Positions 1 to 8,469 of a stretch of 64,000 bases of DNA are shown here, piece by piece. A model generated the notes under the pieces. The model was not told where the DNA came from. It worked only from the letters and a program-made list of their open reading frames with translations, and did no database searches. This DNA is from Streptomyces umbrinus (GTDB taxonomy: Bacteria > Actinomycetota > Actinomycetes > Streptomycetales > Streptomycetaceae). The stretch covers positions 9,895,501-9,959,500 of the forward strand of contig NZ_JAUSZI010000002.1 in the NCBI RefSeq assembly GCF_030817415.1, given 5' to 3'. Every line of letters begins with the position of its first letter. The first letter of the stretch is position 1. The translations under genes were made by a program, and so were the position numbers.

Positions 1-65
1 GGGCCGATCGTGACGGAACGGTTGAGCCGCCCACCTTCGGCGACGGTCACGATGCGCGTGCTCAT
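1..65 (-). CDS. 5' end of a gene, possibly OsmC family (partial)
   Basis: An ATG on the minus strand at 65 opens a frame that runs off the left edge. It is preceded by a purine-rich stretch (GAGAGGAAGACCC) that can act as ribosome binding site. Only 22 residues are visible; the run GGRLNRSVTIGP resembles the first beta strands of OsmC/Ohr-type peroxiredoxin-like proteins. That resemblance is an inference from a very short piece, so the product should be treated as unknown until the rest of the gene is seen. Confidence 0.35.
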   Translation of the reverse strand, partial: MSTRIVTVAEGGRLNRSVTIG

Positions 66-346
66 GGGTCTTCCTCTCGGCCAAGATGCGGGGACCATGG
101 TGTGGCTCATCCCTCTGCCTCAGAGACCGAGCGGCGTACGGCCATGTGACGGGTCGGCCCGGAAAAGATCGAGGCGTCCTGGCCGGTCCCGGGTCGCGGA
201 GCGCGACTACGGTCCCACCACGGCCTGACTACGGCACCACCACGCAGCTCCCACGGACTGTCAATGGCGCGGTGTCGGCGCCGCCGCGCGAGGTTGGGAC
301 CAGCGGTGTTCCGAGCCGCTGACCCATCCCGGCGGAGGAGTCGACC

Positions 347-1057
347 GTGGAGACACATCTGTGGGAAGCCAGGCGCACGCAGGTCCTGGGCGGTCGCCCG
401 GCGGCCTCGGCCATCGACGACTTGGAGGACGCGGCAGCCGTCTACTGGCGGATCCGGCCCTCACTCCTCACGATCGCCTATCGCATCCTCGGCAACGCGA
501 CCGAGGCCGAGGACGTGCTGCAGGAGGTGTGGCTGCGGCTGCACCGCACGGACCGCCATGCCGTGCACAGCCCGTCGGCGCTGCTCCGGACGATCACCGT
601 CCGGGTGGCGATCAACGTCCTTCACTCGGCCCGCAGACGGCGCGAGTACTGCGCCACCCCCTGGCTTCCGGAACCGCCCGACCCCGACACCACACCGGAG
701 GCCGTGGCCGAGCGACAGGACGCGGTGGAGGGAGCGGTCGGCCTGCTGCTCGAGACGCTGACACCCCGGCAGCGCGCCGCGTTCGTCCTTCGGGAGGGGT
801 TCGGATATCCGTACGATCGAATCGCCGCGCTGCTCGACATCAGCGTCGTCAACGCGCGACAGCAGGTCGCCCGTGCCCAGCGGCACCTCCTCGGACACGG
901 TCGGCGGCGCTCGGTGGACGCCGTTACGCACCGCCGCCTCGTGCAGGCGTTCTTCGCGGCCGCTCAGGCAGGTGACATGGCCCGGTTGGAGCAGGTCCTT
1001 CTGAACGACGTCGGACGGCCCGAGGGCGCGCCGGTGAGCCGGACTGCGGACGCCTAG
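347..1057 (+). CDS. ECF RNA polymerase sigma factor, SigJ/ECF41-like, lacking the SnoaL domain
   Basis: 236 aa. The GTG start at 347 is chosen because GGAGGAG lies 6 nt upstream. Region 2 is at about residues 35-100 ([20 protein letters not shown]) and region 4 at about 125-185 ([22 protein letters not shown]). This wording is typical of SigJ/ECF41-type sigma factors, which normally carry a C-terminal SnoaL-like domain of about 100-120 residues that modulates activity. Here the protein ends about 25 residues after the point where that domain should begin ([20 protein letters not shown]). No anti-sigma gene is adjacent. A LAL regulator remnant follows on the same strand. The sigma assignment is firm; the target genes are unknown. 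Confidence 0.88.
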   Translation: METHLWEARRTQVLGGRPAASAIDDLEDAAAVYWRIRPSLLTIAYRILGNATEAEDVLQEVWLRLHRTDRHAVHSPSALLRTITVRVAINVLHSARRRREYCATPWLPEPPDPDTTPEAVAERQDAVEGAVGLLLETLTPRQRAAFVLREGFGYPYDRIAALLDISVVNARQQVARAQRHLLGHGRRRSVDAVTHRRLVQAFFAAAQAGDMARLEQVLLNDVGRPEGAPVSRTADA

Positions 1058-1095
1058 CCGACCCGCTCGGGAGTAGGCTCGTCAAGGTCAATGCC

Positions 1096-1781
1096 TTGTC
1101 AATGCCTTTCGCGCGGTGCGGGGTGTGCGTGGTGCTCGGACGCGATCGTGAACGCCAGGTCATGACGATCTGGTGGCCGAGATACGAGGCGGCCGGAGCG
1201 CCGTCCTCGTGGTACGTGGGGAAGCCGGCATCGGCAAGACCGCCCTCGTGGACCATCTGGCCGCCCATGTCTCCGACTGCCGGACGATCCGTGCCGGTGG
1301 CAGCGAGGCCGAGATGGAGCTGCCGTTCGCCGGACTGCACCAGCTCGTCGCCCTCTTGCTCGACGACATCGATCACCTCTTCACTCCGCAGCACGAGGCC
1401 CTCGACATTCGCCTTCGGCCTGGTGTACGGGGAGTGGTTGCGGCGGGCGAACCGGCGAGGTGACGCCCGTGAGCAGTTGCGGCCGGCGTACGAGATGCTC
1501 GCCGGGTTCGGTGCGGTCGGGTTCACGGACCGTGCCGCCCGTGAACTGCGGGCCACCGGAGAGGCGGTGGCCCGGCGAGACCGGCTCCGGCGTCGTTGAC
1601 CGCACAGGAGAGGCAGATCGCGGGGCTGGCCCGGGACGGGCTGACCAATCCGGAGATCGGGGCGCGGTTGAGCCCGCACACCGTGGAATGGCATCTGCGC
1701 AAGGTGTTCGCCAAACTCGGCGTCACCTCCCGCCGACAGCTCGGCTCCGCCCTCGCCGACGGGCTACCGACCGCATCATGA
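1096..1781 (+). pseudogene. Remnant of a LAL-type LuxR regulator (internal deletion, frameshifts)
   Basis: Three frames must be joined to recover the protein. The N-terminus ([11 protein letters not shown], near 1132) loses frame at about 1163. The ATPase start follows at 1173-1400 with Walker A GEAGIGKT and [12 protein letters not shown]. At about 1400-1415 roughly 2 kb of the usual gene is missing, and the C-terminal TPR-like end ([16 protein letters not shown]) resumes in another frame. After a further shift near 1595 comes the LuxR HTH ([18 protein letters not shown] to SRRQLG), itself short by about three residues before SPHTVEWHL. Intact relatives lie at 4990-7731 (minus) and 13920-16734. 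The copy cannot make a functional regulator. Confidence 0.85.
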
Positions 1782-1796
1782 TTCCCACTCTTCTCA

Positions 1797-2754
1797 AGCG
1801 ACCTCGTGTCGCACGATCTGGTTCAGCCAGGAGGCGTGGACCGGGGTGTGGACCATGACGGCATTCGGGAACCTGTCGGCCAAGCGGTCCACAGCTTTCC
1901 TGCCGCGATGCGAGGAGCCGTTGTCGACGATCCAGAAGACGCGCTTCGCGCTTGCGTAGGGCTCTTGGTTCATGACCTGCTCCCGGGGCCATGAACGGCA
2001 CGACGCCGGTCTTCGGCTCGCAGCGACCGAAGACCCGGGCGTGATCGACGTCGTATGCGGCCAGGTAGGCCAGGGCCCCGCCGCGGCCGTAGGTGTGCTT
2101 GACGCGCATCGCCCGGGTCTGGCCCGGGGCCAGGGTCGGATGGCAACGGCAGCGGGCCTGGATGGAGGTCTTCTCATCGCTGGAGACGACGTACTCGTCC
2201 CTGCCCAGCGGGACGCCGTCGAAGACGCGGGCGTACAGATCCAGGACACGTTGTGCTCTGGCGCGGAAGTCCGGGGCGCGGATGAAGATCCAGGACCGGT
2301 ACTGCCAGGGCTTGAGCGCATCCTGGTGCAGCCAGCGGCGCACGGTGGACCCTGAGACGGTGTCGGTGATCCCGCGCGCGGTCAACGCGGCGGCCAGATC
2401 CGGGCATGACCAGCGCGACAGCGGCACGCCGGTCTCGGCGGGGAGCTGGCAGGCCAGTGCCTTGGCCTCGGCGACCTGCATGGGGGTGAAGCGGGCCGGG
2501 CGCCCTGAGCGTTTGCGGTCGGCCAGGGCTGGCAGCCCGCCGGCGGCGAACCGGCCGCGCCAGGCACGGACCGTGTCCACGTGCACGTGCGTCTCGCGGG
2601 CGATGCGCGCGTTGGAGTGCCCCCGTGACGCGTGCAGAATGACCTGCGCGCGTACCCGCAGCCGGTGCTCGGTCTTGTGTCCGTAGGCCATCTTCTTCAG
2701 CCGGTGGCGCTCGGCGGCGCTCAGTTCCACGGGCACAGCGACGCACACGGACAT
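1797..2754 (-). pseudogene. IS630-family transposase, frameshifted and 3'-truncated
   Basis: The reading frame opens at 2754 with an N-terminal HTH (HSNARIARETHVHVDTVRAW) and a DDE catalytic core. The first acid is in SSDEKTS and the second in WIVDNGSSHRG, but the latter is reached only after a one-base frameshift near 1985. The protein then stops at HASWLNQIVRHEVA, just where IS630 transposases carry the third catalytic Glu (LNQIE), so the active site is incomplete. The truncated end lies within about 20 bp of the LAL remnant's stop codon. Insertion or deletion at this junction could explain both damaged genes. The element is inactive. Confidence 0.85.
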
Positions 2755-2832
2755 AGCAGGAGGACGGCCGATCCTTGGGGACGGTGAATAAGGAGGCAGC
2801 GCCCGCCCTGGAATCCTGCGACGGCACCTCAG

Positions 2833-2854
2833 CCAGCGCCCCTTTGGGCGCTGG
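2833..2854. terminator. Hairpin terminator downstream of the SDR gene
   Basis: CCAGCGCCC pairs perfectly with GGGCGCTGG around a 4-nt loop. It lies 17 bp beyond the stop codon of the minus-strand SDR gene, so it probably ends that transcript. No U-tract is evident, as is common in Streptomyces. Confidence 0.55.
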
Positions 2855-2871
2855 GTGGTGGCATTGAGGCG

Positions 2872-3624
2872 TCAGGTCAGTTCGAGTCCGCCGTCGATGG
2901 TGAGGACCTGCCCGGTGAGCCAGGCGGTGTGGGGGCCTGCGAGCCGCAGGATCCATGCGGCGATCTCAGCGGGGTCACCGCGGCGGCCCAGCGGGATTCG
3001 TGCGGCCTCGTCGGCTTTGATCTGGTTGATGGCCGTGTCCGGGAGACCGGCGGCGATCAGGGCTTCGCTTTCGGTCGGCCCGGGGGCCACTGCGTTGACC
3101 CGGATACCGTCAGACGCCAGCTCCAAGGCCCAGCTGCGGGTGAGTTGTTCGAGTGCGGCCTTGGATGCGCCGTAGTGACCGGCGCCGGCCGCAGGTCGGT
3201 GCCCGAAGGTGCTGGAGACGTTGACGATCGCCCCGCGGGAGGCTTTGAGATACGGCAAGGCCGCGTTTGCCAGCAGGCTGGGCGCGACGACGTTGACGGC
3301 CAGCAGTTGGGCGATACGGGGCGCTGTGGCCTGCTCCAGCGGCATCGCGGCGAACGCGCCGGCGTTGTTGACCAGGACATCGATGCGTCCCCACCGGCCG
3401 AGGGCGGCGTGGACAACCGCCTCGGGTGCGTCGTCCTGGGTGACATCGACCGGAAACGACACGATGGATGGATGCTGCGCGGCGCTCTCCGCGAGGGCGT
3501 CTGGCCGGCGGCCGACCCCCAGAACGTGAGCGCCCGCGCCGGCGAACGTGGCTGCGGTCGCGCGTCCGATCCCCGATCCGGCTCCGGTCACGATCACGAC
3601 CTGGTCAGCGAAGTGACTGTTCAT
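2872..3624 (-). CDS. SDR-family oxidoreductase
   Basis: 250 aa from the ATG at 3624 (an in-frame TTG at 3654 is less likely). Classical SDR features are present: the nucleotide-binding TGAGSGIG near the N-terminus, the NNAG motif (DVLVNNAGAF), the catalytic Ser in NVSSTFG and YGASK supplying catalytic Tyr and Lys. The C-terminus ends in the usual LTGQVLTIDGG. It should be a cytoplasmic NAD(P)-dependent dehydrogenase/reductase; the substrate cannot be told. It is divergent from an ArsR-type regulator with a palindrome in the 80-bp gap, so that regulator probably controls it. Confidence 0.9.
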   Translation of the reverse strand: MNSHFADQVVIVTGAGSGIGRATAATFAGAGAHVLGVGRRPDALAESAAQHPSIVSFPVDVTQDDAPEAVVHAALGRWGRIDVLVNNAGAFAAMPLEQATAPRIAQLLAVNVVAPSLLANAALPYLKASRGAIVNVSSTFGHRPAAGAGHYGASKAALEQLTRSWALELASDGIRVNAVAPGPTESEALIAAGLPDTAINQIKADEAARIPLGRRGDPAEIAAWILRLAGPHTAWLTGQVLTIDGGLELT

Positions 3625-3665
3625 CGGCTCTGGTACGGACACAGCAAACCCCAATGTTCGATGTT

Positions 3666-3684
3666 CGATGTTCGTCGAATGTCG
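3666..3684. promoter_or_regulatory. Putative ArsR-type operator between SDR and regulator genes
   Basis: CGATGTTCGTCGAATGTCG is an imperfect palindrome: 7 of 9 half-site positions pair around one central T. It is preceded by two more copies of the unit TTCGATG (3658-3671), giving a short tandem array. It sits in the divergent promoter region of the SDR and ArsR genes, the expected place for an autoregulatory site. The assignment is by position and symmetry only. Confidence 0.5.
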
Positions 3685-3704
3685 ATTGAAGTTAGCATGT
3701 GGGT

Positions 3705-4043
3705 ATGAGAGACCCGCAACACCCCGACCCCGGCGACATCACGCTCACCCGCGTGCTCGCCGCGCTCAGCGACCCGATCCGGCTCGGTCTCGTGCGGCTA
3801 CTGGCCGATGGCCAGGAACGTGGCTGGGGGGAACTGCGGGCACCTGTTGGTAAATCCACCTTGAGTCACCATCTGAAAGTCCTGCGGGACGCGGGCATCA
3901 CCCGCACCCGCCAGGAAGGCACCCGCTGCTTCGTCCAACTGCGCCGCACAGACCTCGACACCCGCTTCCCGCACCTGATGGCAGCACTGCTCTCGGTGGC
4001 GGCCGCCGACGGTATCGGCGAAGACGTCACCGCGGCCACGTGA
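3705..4043 (+). CDS. ArsR-family transcriptional regulator (winged HTH)
   Basis: 112 aa from the ATG at 3705; a GTG at 3699 is an in-frame alternative. The fold is a single winged helix-turn-helix: LAALSDPIRLGLVRLLADG (helices 1-2), then KSTLSHHLKVLRDAGI as the recognition helix region and TRQEGTRCFVQL as the wing. No Cys metal-binding motif is present in the recognition helix, so a metal sensor of the classical ArsR type is unlikely. It is divergent from the SDR gene and probably represses it. Confidence 0.85.
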   Translation: MRDPQHPDPGDITLTRVLAALSDPIRLGLVRLLADGQERGWGELRAPVGKSTLSHHLKVLRDAGITRTRQEGTRCFVQLRRTDLDTRFPHLMAALLSVAAADGIGEDVTAAT

Positions 4044-4221
4044 CGGTGACCCGGGGCAGTGTCAACCCCCGAAGGACTTCCGGAGCCGACCATTAAGGGC
4101 CCTTTCACGGACTGCCTGGGGCGGACGATCCCGATTCCGTGGCCGTGTGCTGTCACAGACGTGGCGCCTGTCCTGTCTGTAGGACGGAGTTGACAACCAG
4201 GTCGGTGGAAAGAGGGATCAC

Positions 4222-4965
4222 ATGCGGGTGGCCGTGGCCGGAGGTACCGGTCTGGTGGGAAGACACGTCGTCGCGGAGCTGCGTGCCGCCGGACACTCGC
4301 CGGTGATCCTCGCCCGTTCGCACGGCGTGGACCTGACCACCGGCGCCGGCCTGGCGGAGAAGCTGGCCGGCAGCGATGCGGTGATCGACGTGGCGAACGT
4401 CGTCACCACGCGGAAGAAGGTCGCCGTCGACTTCTTCTCCCGTGCGACCGGCCACCTGATCTCCGCGGCGCTCTCGCACGGAATCGGTCATCTGGTCACC
4501 CTGTCGATCGTGGGCAGCGACGAGGTCGACTTCGGCTACTACTTCGGCAAGCGCGTGCAGGAGGAACTGGTCCGCGACGGAGGAGTGCCGTGGACGGTGC
4601 TGCGCGCCACCCAGTTCTTCGAGTTCCCCGAGCCTCTGCTGGCCGCGAGATTCCCCGTGGTCATGATGCCGAGAATGCTCACCCAGCCTGTCGCCGCGCA
4701 GGACGTCGCGGAGACCCTCGTCGAGCACGCGGTACGCGGCCCGGCCGGGATGGCACCGCAGATCGCGGGGCCCGACCAACTGGACATGGTGGACCTGGCG
4801 CGTCGCATCGTGCGCTCCCAGGGTCGGCGCCGCCTCGTCGTGCCGGTGACGCTTCCGGGCAAGGTCGGCAGAGCGTTGACATCGGGCGGCCTGCTGCCGC
4901 GTGGAGAGTACGTCCGGGGGCGCCGGACCTTCGACGCCTATCTCACGTCCCGCGGGGCGTCCTGA
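4222..4965 (+). CDS. NAD(P)-binding NmrA-like atypical SDR
   Basis: 247 aa. The ATG at 4222 has AGAGGGA 7 nt upstream. The N-terminal glycine motif VAGGTGLVGRHV fits an extended/atypical SDR Rossmann fold binding NAD(P). A YFGKR motif (near residues 111-115) could supply Tyr/Lys, and WTVLRATQFFEF matches NmrA/NAD-dependent epimerase-like proteins often annotated as SDR oxidoreductases. It could be a redox enzyme or a redox-sensing, non-catalytic family member; the sequence does not decide. It stands alone, convergent with the LAL regulator. Confidence 0.8.
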   Translation: MRVAVAGGTGLVGRHVVAELRAAGHSPVILARSHGVDLTTGAGLAEKLAGSDAVIDVANVVTTRKKVAVDFFSRATGHLISAALSHGIGHLVTLSIVGSDEVDFGYYFGKRVQEELVRDGGVPWTVLRATQFFEFPEPLLAARFPVVMMPRMLTQPVAAQDVAETLVEHAVRGPAGMAPQIAGPDQLDMVDLARRIVRSQGRRRLVVPVTLPGKVGRALTSGGLLPRGEYVRGRRTFDAYLTSRGAS

Positions 4966-4989
4966 GACGCCACGTCCGCGAAGCGCCGC

Positions 4990-7731
4990 TCACAAGGCCG
5001 TGCGCAGCAGCCGCCGGGAAGTGATGCCGAGCTTGGCGTACACCTTCCGCAGATGCCATTCCACGGTGTGCGGGCTCAAAAACAGCTCGGCGCCGATCTC
5101 GGAGTTGGTGAGCCCGTCCCGGGCCAGACGTGCGATCTGGGCCTCCTGAGCGGTGAGCGCCGTCGCGGCGGTGCCGTCGCGACGGGCCGTCGACTCACCG
5201 GTGGCCCGCAATTCACGTACGGCGCGCTCCGCGAAGGCGCCCGCACCGAACTGCGCGAACAGGGCGTGCGCCCTCCGCAACTGCGCACGGGCGTCAGCGG
5301 TGCGGCCCTCGCGCCGCAACCACTCCCCGTACAGCAGATGCGACCGGGCCGTCTCCATGGCGACGCGGGTGCGTCCGAGCCGCTCGATCGCCTCCCGGTA
5401 CAACTCCTCGGCCGCACTGCCCTGACTGAGCAGCGCCCGGGAACGCGCCTGGACGCCCATCGCCCAGTCCGTGGCGGCGGCGTCCGTGATCTGGGTCAGC
5501 CGGACCAGCGCTTCCTCCGCCGCGTCGGTGCGGCCGCTGCGGACCCCGGCCTCCACCTGCTCGACCAGTCCCCAGTTGGCCGCGACCAGGTCCTGTGGAT
5601 GGGCACTCGCCAGCCGGGCGGCCTCCCACGCCTGCTCGTACTTGCCCAGACCGTTGTGGAGCAGGGCTCCTGCCCGGCGTGCGACGGCCACGCCGAGGCC
5701 CTCACCTCGCTGGACGGCCTCCTCCATCCTGGCCCCGATCAACGCGGCGGCTTCGCTCGCGTGCCCCTGCCAGGCGGCGAGCGTCATCGTGCCGTACGGC
5801 GCGAAGCCGCTGCCGACCGCCTCCTGGACCCGGTCGATCTCCGCGACGAGCAGCGCCGCCGCGTCCAGTTCACCGGCGCATGCGTGGATGACGACCCGTG
5901 AGTTGAGCGCGAGCGGCAGCTCGGTCAGCGCGCCGACGGCGCGGGCGGTCCGCACATGGCGTGCGGTCAGCTCCGTCCAGCCCTCGAAGTCCCACATCTC
6001 GGCCGCCAGCGTCGAGGCCAGCCACGACCAGCGCAGCACCTTGTCGGGCTTGGTCTCCCGGCGGAACGCGCTCACCGCGGCGCGCGATACGGCGACCGCG
6101 TCGCGGAACCCGGCGGTGAAGCGGGTGACGAGGGCCTCCAGGAGCAGATCGGCGCTGGTCGGCGGTCCCGTGTGCGGCGGGGACGTCTGCTGCGCCGCTG
6201 CCGCCACCTCGCGCACGCCCACGTCGGACGCGAGGCGCCCGGCGAAGATGGCGGCCGACAGGGTGTCCAGGAAGGTTTCGCGAGCCAGCCCGACATCGAG
6301 CGGCACCATGCGCCGCGCGGTGACCAGCAGTTGGGGGAGCGCTTCGGCGATGCGACTGAAGGCGAGCGACAGCCGGGCCTCGACGAGGTCCGCGCGGGCG
6401 CGATCGAGTTCGTCGAGAACTCCGGCCCGCGCCAGGGCCAGCAGATCGCGAGCCGCGGTGGGCGCGCCGGCCCGGAGCTTCGCCTGAGCCGCGGCGAGGG
6501 CACGCTCGGCCTTGCGCCGTGGGTCGGGCGTCAGCACGGCCGCGTGGGCGAGGAACGCGGCCGCCGCCGCGGTGCCGCCCCGGGCCACCGCCCGCCCGGC
6601 CGACGACTCCAGTTCGGCGGCGATGGTCTCGTCCGGCTTGACCGTCGCCCGCGCGAGGTGCCAGGCGCGGCGGTCGGGGTCGAGAACGGGGTCGGTCACC
6701 TCCGCCAGCGCCCGGTGGACCTCCCGCAGCTCCGCGAGTCCGGCCGACCGGTAGACGGCGGAGCGCAGCACCGGATGCCTGAAACGCACCAGGGCCCCGA
6801 CGTCGAGCAGCCCCGCCGTCACGGCCGGGCCGGCCGCGTCGGGGCTGATGCCCAGGAGTTCGACGGCGCTTCTGAGCAGCGTCATGTCACCGATCGGCTC
6901 GGCGGCCGCGGTCAGCAGCAGTCGCTGCGTCGCGGTCGGCAGCGAGTGCACCCGCGCCAGATAGCTGCGCTCGATCCGGCCGGTCACCCGCCCGGGGCCG
7001 GGAAAAGCGGATTCCTCCTCCGGTTCCGCGTCGATGCGGCCGTGGGAGAGTTCCAGCAACGCGAGGGGGTTGCCGCGTGCCTCGGCGAGAACGCGGTCGC
7101 GGATCCGCTCGTCCATGGGGCCGTCGACCGCCGTGTCCAGCAGCGCGCGGGCGTCGGCGTCGTCCAGGCCGTGCAGCGTCAGCTCGGGCAGGCCGGCCAG
7201 GTCGTCGTGTCCTCGCCGCTCACGGGAGGCGAAGACCAGAGCCAGCGGTTCGGCGAGCATCCGTCGCGCCACGAAGGCCAGTGTCTGAGCGGAAACCCGG
7301 TCGAGCCACTGCGCGTCGTCCACGAGACAGAAGAGCGGCTGCCGGGCGGCCACGTCGGTCAGCAGCCCGAGCACGGCCAGACCGACCAGGAACCGGTCCG
7401 GAGGCGGTCCCGCGCTCACCCCGAACGCCGTGGCCAAGGCTTCTCGCTGAGGTGGCGGAAGGGACTCGGCGTGCCCGAGAAAGGGAGTGCAGAGCTGATG
7501 CAGTCCCGCGAAGGGGAGCTCCATCTCCGACTCGGCGCCCGCCGCACGGGCGACGCGGTGCACCGCGACGCGTGCCGCGAGGTGATCCAGGAGAACGGAC
7601 TTCCCGATTCCGGCGTCACCGCGCAGGATCAGGACCGCGCTGCGTCCGGCCTCCACCTCGGCGACCAGCTCTTTTAGTGCTCCGTACTCGCGGCGCCGAC
7701 CACGCAGTCGCTCCGCATCGCCCCCGTTCAC
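4990..7731 (-). CDS. LAL-type LuxR transcriptional regulator with AAA ATPase
   Basis: About 913 aa from the GTG at 7731 (G-rich upstream stretch); an in-frame ATG at 7809 would add 26 poorly conserved residues. Walker A is at about residues 38-45 (GDAGIGKS) and Walker B is LFCLVDDAQWLD, followed by a long helical TPR-like middle. The C-terminal LuxR/NarL HTH is [20 protein letters not shown] through [15 protein letters not shown]. Large ATP-binding regulators of this MalT-like class are usually transcriptional activators. This is the only intact one of three relatives in the first 17 kb. No pathway gene is clearly coupled to it; the divergent neighbour is a hypothetical protein. Confidence 0.92.
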   Translation of the reverse strand: MNGGDAERLRGRRREYGALKELVAEVEAGRSAVLILRGDAGIGKSVLLDHLAARVAVHRVARAAGAESEMELPFAGLHQLCTPFLGHAESLPPPQREALATAFGVSAGPPPDRFLVGLAVLGLLTDVAARQPLFCLVDDAQWLDRVSAQTLAFVARRMLAEPLALVFASRERRGHDDLAGLPELTLHGLDDADARALLDTAVDGPMDERIRDRVLAEARGNPLALLELSHGRIDAEPEEESAFPGPGRVTGRIERSYLARVHSLPTATQRLLLTAAAEPIGDMTLLRSAVELLGISPDAAGPAVTAGLLDVGALVRFRHPVLRSAVYRSAGLAELREVHRALAEVTDPVLDPDRRAWHLARATVKPDETIAAELESSAGRAVARGGTAAAAAFLAHAAVLTPDPRRKAERALAAAQAKLRAGAPTAARDLLALARAGVLDELDRARADLVEARLSLAFSRIAEALPQLLVTARRMVPLDVGLARETFLDTLSAAIFAGRLASDVGVREVAAAAQQTSPPHTGPPTSADLLLEALVTRFTAGFRDAVAVSRAAVSAFRRETKPDKVLRWSWLASTLAAEMWDFEGWTELTARHVRTARAVGALTELPLALNSRVVIHACAGELDAAALLVAEIDRVQEAVGSGFAPYGTMTLAAWQGHASEAAALIGARMEEAVQRGEGLGVAVARRAGALLHNGLGKYEQAWEAARLASAHPQDLVAANWGLVEQVEAGVRSGRTDAAEEALVRLTQITDAAATDWAMGVQARSRALLSQGSAAEELYREAIERLGRTRVAMETARSHLLYGEWLRREGRTADARAQLRRAHALFAQFGAGAFAERAVRELRATGESTARRDGTAATALTAQEAQIARLARDGLTNSEIGAELFLSPHTVEWHLRKVYAKLGITSRRLLRTAL

Positions 7732-7868
7732 GCCCGCCCCCACACGCGGCGAGCATAACAACACCGCCTGCTGAGGCCGTTGCGACCAGGGGCGGGCGGC
7801 CTCCCGCACGCTTCACGGCAGCCGGACCGGCCCGGCGGGTCCCGAGCCGATTGTCACAGATTGGCCAG

Positions 7869-7888
7869 CTACCTCATCAAATAGGTAG
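7869..7888. promoter_or_regulatory. Inverted repeat in a divergent promoter region
   Basis: CTACCT and AGGTAG form a perfect inverted repeat with an 8-nt A/T-rich spacer. It lies between the LAL regulator (minus) and the hypothetical gene at 7966 (plus). The layout suits a dimeric repressor site; which regulator binds is unknown. Confidence 0.45.
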
Positions 7889-7965
7889 AAGTTCAACTTT
7901 CTGGTCGATCACTCAGAAATCCTGGCACCGGGATCAACCGGCCCGGCGTCGCAGGCGGAGAGGAG

Positions 7966-8340
7966 ATGAGACCCATGCTGGTCGAGATGGACCGCCCCAT
8001 CCTTCCGGGCACCGCGGACACAGGGCTCGGCGTGAGGGTGAAGTGGCTGATCGGCGTGCCGTTCCGGGCCGACAATTCCCGAGTGGTGCGGCTGTACTAC
8101 GTGGTGGACGGCACCCGTGACGTCGCCCAGGCGGTGCAGGCCGCCATGGAGCGCGCCAACAGTGCCCAGGAAAGGCGCGCCCGAGGCGGAACGCCCGTGA
8201 CGGCAGAGGACATCGAGGTGCGCAGGATCATGCTGGACGCCCTCGGGTACTCGAGCCTGGAGGCTGACGGTGACGGGTCGGCCGTGCCGAAGCAGCGCCG
8301 CCGAAGCAGCGCCGAAGTGGCGCCGCCCGCCGACCCCTGA
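7966..8340 (+). CDS. Hypothetical protein
   Basis: 124 aa from the ATG at 7966, preceded by GGAGAGGAGATGAG. I do not recognise a family. The first 50 residues contain beta-strand-like stretches (VRVKWLIGVPF, VVRLYYVVDG), the middle is helical and the last 25 residues are charged and low-complexity. There is no signal peptide or membrane segment. It is divergent from the LAL regulator with an inverted repeat between them. The strong ribosome site and typical codon use support real coding. Confidence 0.6.
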   Translation: MRPMLVEMDRPILPGTADTGLGVRVKWLIGVPFRADNSRVVRLYYVVDGTRDVAQAVQAAMERANSAQERRARGGTPVTAEDIEVRRIMLDALGYSSLEADGDGSAVPKQRRRSSAEVAPPADP

Positions 8341-8469
8341 GCCGCGCACCACGCGATCCTCACCGGCGCAGCGCCGAGATCCACTGCCGCGTGACCTGTG
8401 CCGCGTGACCTGGATCATGGGCATGAGAGGGCATGGATGTCCCGCGACGAGCGATGTTCCCTTGGCGAC

